Below are positions 16,555 through 24,836 of a stretch of 64,000 nt of DNA, piece by piece. The translations under genes and the position numbers were made by a program. The stretch is from contig NZ_JBAFWT010000014.1 of NCBI RefSeq assembly GCF_043195195.1, positions 65,231 through 129,230 on the forward strand, written 5' to 3'. The DNA is from NCEH01 sp043195195. Lineage in GTDB: Bacteria > Pseudomonadota > Alphaproteobacteria > Rhizobiales > Xanthobacteraceae. Within the stretch, counting starts at the first letter, position 1; each line of letters opens with the position of its first letter. The notes under the pieces are model-generated. The model saw only the letters and a program-made list of their open reading frames with translations, did not search any database and was not told where the DNA came from.

Positions 16555-19500
16555 TCGGCAGCGACGCGGGCTGCCAACTCGCGCAAGGCACGGGCATCGC
16601 GCAAGGTCACATCAGGATAATCGGGATCGCTGCCGACTTCCTCCAGCACCTTCCAGGACCGCGCACATTTGCGCCCTTGGGCCAAGGCGGGAACCACCGC
16701 GACGCCCGGTACCTCGTCCAGAGCAAAGGCGCCTTCGGGCGGTTCGGCGAGGATCAAGGTCGCGCCGGAAGTGATGCACACTTCCGCGAGGTCCACCCCG
16801 TCCAGGGCTTGGGCGAGATCGGCATTGGTCACAAAGACGTGCGGGGCGGCTTCCAGTGAGGAGCCGATGCGCTTGGCGGTGCGCTCCACCTCCAGCGCAC
16901 CGAGCACGACCCGGCGGACGAGGCGGATCTTCCGCCAGGTTTCGGCGAGTTCCTCATCCTTCCACGATGCCGGCGTTTCGAGGAAGGTGCGCAGATGCAC
17001 CGAGCCTTCCGTATCGCCGGTGCGTGCGAGAAAAGCTTCCTCGCAGGTGAAGGGAAGGATGGGCGCGAGCCAAGTCACGACGCGCTCAAACACCTCATCC
17101 AGCACGGTCAGGCAGGCGCGGCGCGTGAGGGAGGACAGAGGATCGCAGTAAAGCGCATCCTTGCGCACGTCGAAATAGAAGGCCGACAGCTCGCTCGTCA
17201 TGAAGGACGTGAGCAAGGCGTGGACCTTCTTGTAATCATAGGCCACGTAAGCGGCGCGGATCTGCCCGTCCAGCTCCTGGAGGCGATGCAGGATCAGCTT
17301 TTCCAACGGCGGCATGTCGGCGAAGGCGACCCGCTCGGCGGCGCGGTAATGATGCAGCGAGCCCAGCAGCCAGCGCACGGTATTGCGCAATTTCCGGTAT
17401 GTGTCGGCGGTGGTCTTCAGGATTTCGGGGCCGATCTTCAGATCGTCGGCATAATCGGAGGCGCACACCCACAGGCGCAGGATATCGGCGCCGGAAGTCT
17501 TGATCACGTCCTGGGGCGAGACCACGTTGCCGAGCGACTTGGACATCTTGTGCCCGTTCTCGTCCAGCACGAAGCCGTGGGTGAGCACCGCATCATAGGG
17601 CGGGCGGCCGCGGGTGCCGCAGCTTTCCAGCAGCGAGGAGTGGAACCAGCCGCGATGCTGGTCGGAGCCTTCCAGATACATCACCCGGTCCGGCCCGTCC
17701 GGCGGGCGGTTCGCCTTCAGGTCGGGGCGCACTTCCAGGGTGAAGGCATGGGTCGAGCCGGAGTCGAACCAGACGTCCAGGATGTCGTCCACCTTCGCCC
17801 AGCCTTCTGAGGCGCGGTCGGCGAGGAAGCGTTCGCGGGCGCCGTCCTTATACCAGGCGTCGGCGCCTTCCAGCGCGAAGGCCTCGGCGATGCGGGCGTT
17901 TACGGCCGGGTCCTTGAGGATCTCCACCGAGCCGTCGCCCACTTCCTTCACGAACACGGCGATCGGCACGCCCCAGGCGCGCTGGCGCGAGACCACCCAG
18001 TCGGGCCGGCTCTCGATCATGCCGGTGATGCGGTTTTCACCCGTCGCCGGCACCCAATCCACGGTCTTGATGCCGGCGAGCGCGCGGGCGCGCAGGGTGT
18101 CGGGTTCGTTGCCGGCCAGGGTCGCCGGGCGCGGCGCCGCCGTGCCGTCGGGCAGGCGGATGTCCTGGTCCATGGCGATGAACCATTGCGGCGTGTTGCG
18201 GAAGATGACCGGCTTCTTGGAGCGCCAGGAATGGGGATATTGATGCTTCAGCCGTCCGCGCGCGAGCAGGTTGCCGGCCGCCACAAGGGCGTCGATGACC
18301 GCCTGGTTGGCGTCGCCCTTCTCGCCCTTTTCGGTGATAACGCGCTTGCCCGAAAATCCCGGCGCCTGGTCGGTGTAGAAGCTGTCCGCGTCCACCGTAT
18401 AGGGAATGGCGGGATTGATGCCGCGCTCCTCCAGCCAGCGGCGATGCTGCGTCCACACCTCGAAATCCTCGCGGCCGTGGCCGGGGGCGGTGTGGACGAA
18501 GCCTGTGCCGGCGTCGTCGGTGACATGGTCGCCTTCGAGCAGGGGGACCTTGAAGGAATAGCCGAGGCTGGCGAGGGGGTGGGCGGTGACGAGATTCGCC
18601 AGGACATCGGCCGGTACGTCGCCGAGGCGCTTGAAGCTGGTGACGCGGGCGGCCTTGAACACGTCCTCCGCCAGCTTGTCCGCGAGGATCAGCTTGTCGC
18701 CGGCCTTCGACCAATTGTCGGCCGGCGCCTCGGTGACCTCATACAGGCCATAGGAGATGCGGTTCGAGAAGGAGATCGCCCGGTTGCCGGGCATGGTCCA
18801 GGGGGTGGTGGTCCAGATGACCACGCAGGCGCCGGCGAGCTTGTTCGCGGCAATGGTGGTGGGTGCGGAGATTTCTGCCCCGTGACGAACGGCATACTGA
18901 ACCGGAAACTTCACCCACACCGTGTCCGACTGGTGGTCGTGATATTCCACCTCCGCCTCGGCCAGGGCGGTCTTCTCCACCACCGACCACATCACCGGCT
19001 TGGAGCCGCGATAGAGCAGGCCGTTTTCGGCGAACTTGATGATCTCGCGGGCGATCTGCGCCTCGCCGAGGAAGCTCATGGTGGTGTAGGGGTGGTCCCA
19101 ATCGCCCTCGACGCCGAGGCGCTTGAATTCGGTGCGCTGTTCGTTCAGCCAATGCTCGGCATAGGCGCGGCATTCCTGGCGGAAGGCGATCATTGCCGCG
19201 CTGTCGGAGAAGTCCGGCTTGGCCTTGCCCTTCTTGCGGTAATTCTCTTCCTCGATCTTCCATTCGATCGGCAGGCCGTGGCAATCCCAGCCGGGCACGT
19301 AATTGGAATCGAAGCCCAGCATCTGCTGGGAGCGCGTCACCACATCCTTGAGGATCTTGTTGAGCGCGTGGCCGATATGGATGTTGCCATTGGCATAGGG
19401 CGGGCCGTCGTGCAGCACGAAGCGCGCCCGCCCGCGTCCCGCCTCACGCAGCCGCTCGCGAAGGCCAATGCGGGCCCAGCGCTCCAGCAATTCCGGCTCC

Positions 19501-19595
19501 TTCTTCGGCAGGCCGCCCCGCATGGGGAAGTCGGTCTGCGGCAGGAACAGGGTCGCGGAATAGTCCACGGTGTCGGACGGCGTCTTGTCGGTCAT
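16551..19595 (-). CDS. ileS: isoleucyl-tRNA synthetase
   Basis: This 1014-residue class I synthetase charges tRNA-Ile and edits misactivated valine. The HIGH motif is at residues 73-76 (NIHIGHALNK), the KMSKS motif appears as GHKMSKSLGNVV, and the editing domain carries TTPWTMPGNRAIS. The C-terminal end is unusual for a bacterial-type IleRS: only one Cys of the usual four-Cys zinc site remains (KCARSWKVLEEVG), and no second CxxC follows. Length is otherwise normal for alphaproteobacteria. It is the first gene of an ileS-lspA-(BamF-like)-M16-M16 string. No T-box leader is visible. Confidence 0.97.
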   Translation of the reverse strand: MTDKTPSDTVDYSATLFLPQTDFPMRGGLPKKEPELLERWARIGLRERLREAGRGRARFVLHDGPPYANGNIHIGHALNKILKDVVTRSQQMLGFDSNYVPGWDCHGLPIEWKIEEENYRKKGKAKPDFSDSAAMIAFRQECRAYAEHWLNEQRTEFKRLGVEGDWDHPYTTMSFLGEAQIAREIIKFAENGLLYRGSKPVMWSVVEKTALAEAEVEYHDHQSDTVWVKFPVQYAVRHGAEISAPTTIAANKLAGACVVIWTTTPWTMPGNRAISFSNRISYGLYEVTEAPADNWSKAGDKLILADKLAEDVFKAARVTSFKRLGDVPADVLANLVTAHPLASLGYSFKVPLLEGDHVTDDAGTGFVHTAPGHGREDFEVWTQHRRWLEERGINPAIPYTVDADSFYTDQAPGFSGKRVITEKGEKGDANQAVIDALVAAGNLLARGRLKHQYPHSWRSKKPVIFRNTPQWFIAMDQDIRLPDGTAAPRPATLAGNEPDTLRARALAGIKTVDWVPATGENRITGMIESRPDWVVSRQRAWGVPIAVFVKEVGDGSVEILKDPAVNARIAEAFALEGADAWYKDGARERFLADRASEGWAKVDDILDVWFDSGSTHAFTLEVRPDLKANRPPDGPDRVMYLEGSDQHRGWFHSSLLESCGTRGRPPYDAVLTHGFVLDENGHKMSKSLGNVVSPQDVIKTSGADILRLWVCASDYADDLKIGPEILKTTADTYRKLRNTVRWLLGSLHHYRAAERVAFADMPPLEKLILHRLQELDGQIRAAYVAYDYKKVHALLTSFMTSELSAFYFDVRKDALYCDPLSSLTRRACLTVLDEVFERVVTWLAPILPFTCEEAFLARTGDTEGSVHLRTFLETPASWKDEELAETWRKIRLVRRVVLGALEVERTAKRIGSSLEAAPHVFVTNADLAQALDGVDLAEVCITSGATLILAEPPEGAFALDEVPGVAVVPALAQGRKCARSWKVLEEVGSDPDYPDVTLRDARALRELAARVAAE

Positions 19596-19888
19596 GGGAT
19601 CGGACTCGGAAAGGATCTTGGCGGCAGATCGTTACATCGGATGGCGCGCCCCGGCGCGGAAGCGGGGGCGATCGCTACGAAGGGCGTGTCCCGGTTGACC
19701 CCGCGCGCTTAGGCGCGCTGGCGGGGTGCCGGGCCGGTAATTCGCGCCCGAACCGGGCTACGCGCGCCCTGATGTGACGGTGCTTGTGCCATGCAGGGCT
19801 TCTAGCAGGCGTCTTCGCGCGGGAAAAGCCCGGATGCCGCGCTGTTGTGCTGCGGGATCTTGCTTCCTGTTCCCAATTTTCTTCGTGG

Positions 19889-19936
19889 GTCTCATCCCCT
19901 CCCTCGCCCGCGTGCGGGCGAGGGAGGGGATGAGAC
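19889..19936. repeat. 48-bp perfect GC-rich palindrome
   Basis: A 23-base arm beginning GTCTCATCCCCTCCC is followed by a 2-base loop and its exact complement ending GGGAGGGGATGAGAC. It belongs in style to the CTCCC/GGGAG palindromes at 27391, 36341 and 63933, and is the longest of them. Possible roles are a bidirectional terminator, an mRNA stabiliser or a dispersed palindromic element. Confidence 0.85.
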
Positions 19937-19987
19937 GAGCGGTCGGGACGCTAAGCGCCACACGTGAGAACCCTGGCCCCAAAAGCA

Positions 19988-20019
19988 ATGAAGCCCCGGC
20001 CCTAAGGCCGAGGCTTCAT
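19988..20019. terminator. hairpin terminator downstream of amtB
   Basis: ATGAAGCC and GGCTTCAT arms enclose an inner CCGGCC/GGCCGA stem. On the plus strand the hairpin is followed by CTTCCCCTCTTTTT; on the minus strand, where amtB ends about 170 bases upstream, by TGCTTTTGG. It can act in both directions. Confidence 0.65.
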
Positions 20020-20191
20020 CTTCCCCTCTTTTTATTTCGGACGGGCAGCGCCGTTTCGCGGGGCCTGCCCGGTGATCGTCCACGGCCCGGTTCGCCAAGG
20101 CCGCATTCTGGTTCGCATCTTTGGGCCGCCGCGCGGGCGGCCCTTGTGGTGCAGCGGGAGGAAGGGGCGAGGATAAACCCGCCCCTCAGCC

Positions 20192-21679
20192 TCAGCTGTG
20201 GTAGGCGCGCTCGCCGTGCTCGGTGATGTCGAGACCCTCGCGCTCCTTCTCCACCGGGGCGCGCAGTCCGACCACGGCCTTGATGATGTAGAAGAGGATT
20301 GCGGAACCGACGCCAGACCACACGAGGGTGACCAGCACCGCCTTGACCTGAGCCATCACCTGGGTACCCATCGCATATTCAGCGACCGCGCCGGTGGTGT
20401 AGTCGAAGATGCCCGTGCCGCCGAGGGCGGGGCTCACGACGATACCGGTCGCGATGGCGCCGAAGATGCCGCCAACGCAGTGCACGCCGAACACGTCAAG
20501 CGAGTCGTCGTAGCCGAAGGCGTTCTTCACGGTGGTGCAGAAGAAGAAGCACAGCACGCCGACGATCAGGCCCGACACAAGCGAGCCCATGATGCCGGCG
20601 AAGCCAGCCATCGGGGTGACGGCCACAAGGCCGGCAACCGCGCCCGACACGACGCCGAGCATGGAGGGCTTACCCTTGGCGAGCCACTCGATAATCATCC
20701 AGGAGATGGCCGCGGCGCAGGTGGCGATGAAGGTGTTCATCATGGCCAGCGCGGTGAGGCCGTTGGCTTCCAGGTTGGAGCCGGCGTTGAAGCCGAACCA
20801 GCCGACCCACAGGAGGGAGGCGCCGACCATGGTGAGCGTCAGAGAGTGGGGGGAGAAGGCTTCCTTACCGAAGCCCGTGCGCTTGCCGACGATAAGGCAG
20901 CCCACGAGGGCGGCAATACCGGCATTGATATGCACCACGGTGCCGCCGGCGAAGTCGATAGCGCCGAGCTTGTAGATGTAACCGGCATCGGCCATCACCG
21001 CGTCCAGGGCTTCCTGGGCGGCAGCCTTGGCCGGGCCGTCAGCCGCAGCCGCAAGCGCCTTGGCAGCCGCGTCAACCGCATCCGGGCCCGCCCAGTACCA
21101 AACCATGTGGGCCATGGGGAAGTAGATGAACGTGACCCAGAGCGGCACGAACAGCACGATTGCGGAGAACTTCACGCGCTCGGCGAACGCACCGAAGATC
21201 AGCGCCGGGGTGATCATGGCGAAGGTCATCTGGAAGGCGACGAACACCAGCTCGGGAATGGCCACGCCGACCGTGAAGGTGGCGCCGGCGGATTCCGTGG
21301 TGATGCCCTTCATAAAGGCCTTGGAGAAGCCGCCGACGAAATCGGAGCCGCCGGTGAAGGCCATCGAATAGCCGTACAGGACCCAGATGAGGCCGACGAT
21401 GCAGACGGTGTAGAACACCTGCATCAGCACCGAGAGCATGTTCTTGCCGCGTACGAGGCCGCCGTAGAACAGGGCGAGGCCGGGGACCGACATCATCAGC
21501 ACGACCATGGCGGAAACCAGCATCCAGGCGGTGTCGCCCTTATTGATGGTGGGAGCCGCAGCGACCGCTGCAGCCGCGTCGGCCGCCGGCGTTGCTGTCT
21601 GCGCAAGCACGGGCATGGCAATGGCCGCCGCTGCGAGAAGGGTTGGCAGTCCCACACGGGACCAGGTCTTGAACGTCAT
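20192..21679 (-). CDS. amtB: ammonium transporter
   Basis: This 495-residue Amt/MEP/Rh-family channel admits ammonium across the inner membrane. An N-terminal signal peptide (LPTLLAAAAIAMPVLAQ) precedes the transmembrane core, as in E. coli AmtB. Family stretches include GDTAWMLVSAMVVLMMSVPGL-type opening (start of helix 1), FYGGLVRGKN and HINAGIAALVG, which carries a pore His. ATG 21679 is used, preceded by GGAG; an upstream in-frame TTG at 21697 is less likely. It lies 29 bases downstream of glnK and will be blocked by GlnK under nitrogen sufficiency. Transcription is from the sigma-54 promoter before glnK. Confidence 0.96.
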   Translation of the reverse strand: MTFKTWSRVGLPTLLAAAAIAMPVLAQTATPAADAAAAVAAAPTINKGDTAWMLVSAMVVLMMSVPGLALFYGGLVRGKNMLSVLMQVFYTVCIVGLIWVLYGYSMAFTGGSDFVGGFSKAFMKGITTESAGATFTVGVAIPELVFVAFQMTFAMITPALIFGAFAERVKFSAIVLFVPLWVTFIYFPMAHMVWYWAGPDAVDAAAKALAAAADGPAKAAAQEALDAVMADAGYIYKLGAIDFAGGTVVHINAGIAALVGCLIVGKRTGFGKEAFSPHSLTLTMVGASLLWVGWFGFNAGSNLEANGLTALAMMNTFIATCAAAISWMIIEWLAKGKPSMLGVVSGAVAGLVAVTPMAGFAGIMGSLVSGLIVGVLCFFFCTTVKNAFGYDDSLDVFGVHCVGGIFGAIATGIVVSPALGGTGIFDYTTGAVAEYAMGTQVMAQVKAVLVTLVWSGVGSAILFYIIKAVVGLRAPVEKEREGLDITEHGERAYHS

Positions 21680-21708
21680 TGAAAAAGACTCCGTCAAATG
21701 AGGATTGC

Positions 21709-22047
21709 TCAGAGGGCGTCCGTGTCGGTCTCGCCGGTGCGGATGCGGACCGCCTGGTCGATCTGGAAGACGAAGATCTTCCCGTCGCCGATCTGGCCGG
21801 TCTTGGCGGCAGCGGTGATGGCTTCCACAACCTTCGCGACCTGATCGGACGCGACTGCGACCTCGATCTTCAGCTTGGGCAGGAAGCTCACGGCATATTC
21901 GGCGCCGCGATAGATTTCCGTGTGTCCCTTCTGGCGGCCGTAGCCCTTGACCTCGGTCACGGTGAGGCCGTGGACCCCGATGCCAGTGAGGGCGTCGCGG
22001 ACCTCTTCCAGCTTGAACGGCTTAATGATGGCCATCACGATCTTCAT
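21709..22047 (-). CDS. glnK: PII nitrogen regulatory protein GlnK
   Basis: This 112-residue trimeric signal transducer senses 2-oxoglutarate and ATP/ADP. Tyr51 in RGAEYAVSFLPK is the uridylylation site in the T-loop. It is called GlnK rather than GlnB because it immediately precedes amtB and sits behind a sigma-54 promoter. It binds AmtB when de-uridylylated and closes the channel. Start ATG at 22047 gives the exact family length. Confidence 0.96.
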   Translation of the reverse strand: MKIVMAIIKPFKLEEVRDALTGIGVHGLTVTEVKGYGRQKGHTEIYRGAEYAVSFLPKLKIEVAVASDQVAKVVEAITAAAKTGQIGDGKIFVFQIDQAVRIRTGETDTDAL

Positions 22048-22172
22048 GGATCGATCCCTGTCCCTGTCCCCGTGATGCCCCCACACCGCAAAGCGGAGGG
22101 CGCGTTCCTACGGCTGGGCCGTGCGTGACGGGGAAAATCCACGCTGCGGCTCCCAAGCCTGCGAACAGGGAA

Positions 22173-22187
22173 TCAAGGACCGTGCCA
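22173..22187 (-). promoter_or_regulatory. sigma-54 (-24/-12) promoter of glnK-amtB
   Basis: On the minus strand TGGCACG-GTCC-TTGA matches the sigma-54 consensus TGGCACG-N4-TTGC with one change in the -12 element. It lies about 125 bases upstream of the glnK start, consistent with NtrC-dependent induction during nitrogen limitation. Confidence 0.8.
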
Positions 22188-22192
22188 GTTGA

Positions 22193-22208
22193 GTAAAGCG
22201 CCCTTTAC
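22193..22208. promoter_or_regulatory. palindrome GTAAAG-N4-CTTTAC next to the sigma-54 promoter
   Basis: A perfect 6+6 inverted repeat begins 6 bases upstream of the -24 element. It does not look like an NtrC enhancer (GC-N-rich dyad), and no protein is assigned to it. Confidence 0.4.
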
Positions 22209-22307
22209 GGCGTGCTTATTTTCTCGCCACGAGACTCTTCGTCATGCGCTTGCCGCAGCGTTGCCGGAATTTTTGCCTAAAAATTAATCTTATCGCCTAA
22301 TGCGCGA

Positions 22308-23174
22308 TCATCTGGGGGTAACTGGGCGCATCAGGCCTTCCTGTGCCGCTGACGCCACCAGTTTTCCGTCGCGGGTAAAGAGCTCGCCCCGGCAGAAGCC
22401 GCGCGCGGCCCCCGCCGCCGGACTTTCCTGTACGTAGAGCAACCATTCATCGGCACGGAACGGCTTATGAAACCAAAGGGCGTGGTCGAGGCTCGCCACT
22501 TGGATATCGGGGTCGAACACGCTCTTGCGATGCGGCACGAGCGCCGCCTGCAGCAGAGACAGGTCCGAGGCATAGGCCAGCACCGCCTGCTGTGTACGCA
22601 GATCGTCGGGCAAGGGCCCACGGGTGCGCACCCAGATGCTCGGCCGCGAGGTATTGATGGTGCCGGACAGGAAGGAGGGGTCGAGGCTGGTGGGTTTCAC
22701 TTCCAGTGGCCGCAGCGCCATCCAGTCGCGCTTTGAGGCTGAGGGAAAGCGCCGCAGCAGCTTCTCGCGCCAGATTTCGTCGGAAGGCAATTGCTCCGGC
22801 TGGGGCACGTCGGGCATGGCGATCTGATGTTCCAGCCCGGGCTCCAGCACCTGGAACGAGCACGACATGGAGAAGATCGCCTTGCCGTGCTGGATCGCCT
22901 TGACGGTCCGCGTGGTGAAGGAACGGCCGTCGCGGATGCGGTCCACCTCATAGATGATGGGCACCGAGGGGTCGCCGCCCAGCAGGAAATAGCCATGCAG
23001 GGAATGGGTGATGCGGTCGATATCCACGGTGCGCTGGGCGGCCACCAGGGCCTGCGCCACCACCTGCCCGCCGAACACCCGCCCGCCTCCGGGCGTGCCG
23101 CTGCGACCGCGGAACAGGTTGATCTCCAGCGGCTCAAGGTCGAGGATGTTCAGAAGGGCTTCGACATCATTCAT
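22308..23174 (-). CDS. tesB: acyl-CoA thioesterase II
   Basis: This 288-residue double-hotdog thioesterase hydrolyses medium- and long-chain acyl-CoA. It has the TesB opening LFRGRSGTPGGGRVFGGQVV, the catalytic Asp in ASLDHALWFHKPFRADEW and the Gln of the triad in ASAAQEGLMR near the C-terminus. Length equals E. coli TesB. It is transcribed away from the hydroxylase gene at 23319, with 144 bases between them. Confidence 0.95.
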   Translation of the reverse strand: MNDVEALLNILDLEPLEINLFRGRSGTPGGGRVFGGQVVAQALVAAQRTVDIDRITHSLHGYFLLGGDPSVPIIYEVDRIRDGRSFTTRTVKAIQHGKAIFSMSCSFQVLEPGLEHQIAMPDVPQPEQLPSDEIWREKLLRRFPSASKRDWMALRPLEVKPTSLDPSFLSGTINTSRPSIWVRTRGPLPDDLRTQQAVLAYASDLSLLQAALVPHRKSVFDPDIQVASLDHALWFHKPFRADEWLLYVQESPAAGAARGFCRGELFTRDGKLVASAAQEGLMRPVTPR

Positions 23175-23318
23175 GTGCGGGGCTCGGCCTTAAGGAGGAG
23201 CAGTGCGGTCGGGGCGAGCGAGCCACGCGCGCAGGTTCCCGTCAAGGCCGCGCTGCCGGCCCTGCCGGATACGCGCCGGGCGGCGCGTTTCGGGTGCCGG
23301 CGAATTCGGGAGAATACC

Positions 23319-24569
23319 ATGACCGCCACTGTCCACAGCCAAGAGCCCGCCGCCGGTCGCGCCGATGTGGTGATCGCAGGGGCCGGGCTCGCCGGGCTGA
23401 GCCTCGCGTTGGCGCTCAAGGACGGGCTTGGCAGCGATGCCGCCATCGCTGTGCTCGATCCCGCCTTGGCGCGCGGCACCTGGACCGATCCCCGCGCCTC
23501 GGCCATCGCTGCCGGCGCGCGCCGCCTGCTTACCGTGCTCGGCGTCTGGGACAAGGTGGCGCAGGCGGCGGAGCCCATGCGCACCATGGTGGTCACCGAC
23601 AGTCGCACCCGCGACGTCGCCCGCCCGGTGTTCCTCACCTTCGATGGCGAGGTGGAGCCGGGGGAGGCGTTCGCCTACATGGTGCCCAATGCGGTGCTCC
23701 AGCAGGCGCTGACCGATGCGGCCCGAGCGGCCGGCGTCCTGCTGATCGCTGAGCCGGTGCGCGATTTCGCCACAGACCGCAGTGGCGTCACGGTATTCTA
23801 TGGGGCCGACCAGACCTTGCGGGCGCCGCTGCTGGTGGCCTGCGACGGGGCACGCTCGCGCCTGCGGGAGATGGCGGGCATTCAGACCGTCTCCTGGGCC
23901 TATGGCCAATCGGCGATCACCTTCACGGTCGAGCATGAGCGGCCCCACGAGGGTCGTGCGGAGGAGCATTTCCTGCCCGGTGGTCCGTTCGCCACCTTGC
24001 CGCTTCCCGGCAACCGGCTGTCCGTCGTGTGGACCGAACGCACGGCCGAGGCCCAGCGCATCGTCGAACTGCCGCCTTACCGGTTTCAGGAAGAGCTTGA
24101 GAAGCGTTTCGGCCTTTCTCTCGGGGCTGTAACGCCCGTCACAAAGCCAAGCGTGCATCCCCTCGGCTTTGCGATGGCCCGCAGCTTCATCGGCGAACGG
24201 TTCGCTTTGGTTGGGGATGCCGCCCATCTCATCCATCCCATTGCGGGACAGGGTCTCAACATGGGCCTGCGCGATGTGGCGGCATTGGCCGAGGCGATCA
24301 CCGACGCCGCCCGCGTGGGCCTCGATTTCGCCTCCCCCCAGGTTCTGGAGCGCTATCAGCAGTGGCGCCGGTTCGACACGCTGGCCATGGGGGTTGCAAC
24401 CGACGGACTGAACAAATTGTTCTCCAACCATTCCGACGTCCTGCGCCTGATGCGCGATGTCGGCCTCGGGCTGGTGGACCGGCTGCCGCGCCTCAAGGGC
24501 CTGTTCATCAAGGATGCCGCGGGGCTCACCGGCGCGGTGCCCAAGCTCATGCGGGGGCAGGCGCTTTAG
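23319..24569 (+). CDS. FAD-dependent ubiquinone-biosynthesis-type hydroxylase (UbiH/UbiF/COQ6 family)
   Basis: The 416-residue flavoprotein monooxygenase has an N-terminal FAD-binding motif (VVIAGAGLAGLSLALAL, about residues 17-33), the DG motif (ACDGARSRLR) and the second FAD motif (ALVGDAAHLIHPIAGQGLN). These place it in the UbiH/UbiF/UbiI/COQ6 family, which hydroxylates the ubiquinone ring using O2 and NADPH. Which ring position it modifies (UbiH, UbiF, UbiL or UbiM type) cannot be read from the sequence. No other ubi gene is in the window. Confidence 0.9.
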   Translation: MTATVHSQEPAAGRADVVIAGAGLAGLSLALALKDGLGSDAAIAVLDPALARGTWTDPRASAIAAGARRLLTVLGVWDKVAQAAEPMRTMVVTDSRTRDVARPVFLTFDGEVEPGEAFAYMVPNAVLQQALTDAARAAGVLLIAEPVRDFATDRSGVTVFYGADQTLRAPLLVACDGARSRLREMAGIQTVSWAYGQSAITFTVEHERPHEGRAEEHFLPGGPFATLPLPGNRLSVVWTERTAEAQRIVELPPYRFQEELEKRFGLSLGAVTPVTKPSVHPLGFAMARSFIGERFALVGDAAHLIHPIAGQGLNMGLRDVAALAEAITDAARVGLDFASPQVLERYQQWRRFDTLAMGVATDGLNKLFSNHSDVLRLMRDVGLGLVDRLPRLKGLFIKDAAGLTGAVPKLMRGQAL

Positions 24570-24600
24570 CGGGCCTGCAAGCGCCCGATCTTCCGAACAC

Positions 24601-24614
24601 GTTTCACGTGAAAC
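24601..24614. promoter_or_regulatory. parS centromere site (ParB binding)
   Basis: GTTTCACGTGAAAC is a perfect 14-base palindrome and the exact core of bacterial parS (TGTTTCACGTGAAACA); with flanks the match is 15 of 16. It is intergenic, 31 bases after the hydroxylase gene, and no parAB gene is in the window. ParB spreads from such sites and SMC is loaded there, so the region is probably within reach of the replication origin. Confidence 0.85.
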
Positions 24615-24788
24615 AATGTCCAGGGAAGAAGAACAGGGGTTTGCGGCGTGTTGTTCGCGGCTTTTCGGCGGAGAACATCGTGATTTCCGCCGAAGTTCGC
24701 GAAAGATGAATCCGCGCCATGCGCCCCCCTCGCGCGCGGCTGGCCCGGCCCCTCGCCCGAGGCTGCGCCCCAACGTCCCGCGTCTGCC

Positions 24789-24836
24789 TGAGGCTTCGCC
24801 TCAACCTCCCACATCCGCCTGAGGCTGCGCCTCAGG
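24789..24836. repeat. two short stem-loops sharing TGAGGC/GCCTCA
   Basis: TGAGGC-ttc-GCCTCA (24789-24803) and CCTGAGGC-tgc-GCCTCAGG (24818-24836) are near-copies of one stem-loop. A third, decayed copy appears at about 24762-24775. The right-hand stem includes the stop codon of the hydrolase gene. There is no T-tract, so the role in termination is uncertain. Confidence 0.6.

Larger units (their letters stand above)
19596..20191. other. 596-base intergenic region between amtB and ileS
   Basis: No ORF with a plausible start is present. The region holds the upstream region of ileS, a 48-base palindrome (19889-19936) and a hairpin terminator (19988-20019), both listed separately. The rest shows no structure that I can interpret. 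Confidence 0.7.

Noticed and set aside
23190..24773. Long minus-strand frame across the hydroxylase gene, extending over the parS site
   Set aside because: No domain in the translation, and the plus strand encodes a clear FAD hydroxylase.
24616..24822. Possible small gene starting ATG just after the parS site (MSREEEQGF...)
   Set aside because: No ribosome-binding site, it runs into Pro/Arg-rich low-complexity sequence, and it overlaps the stem-loop repeats.
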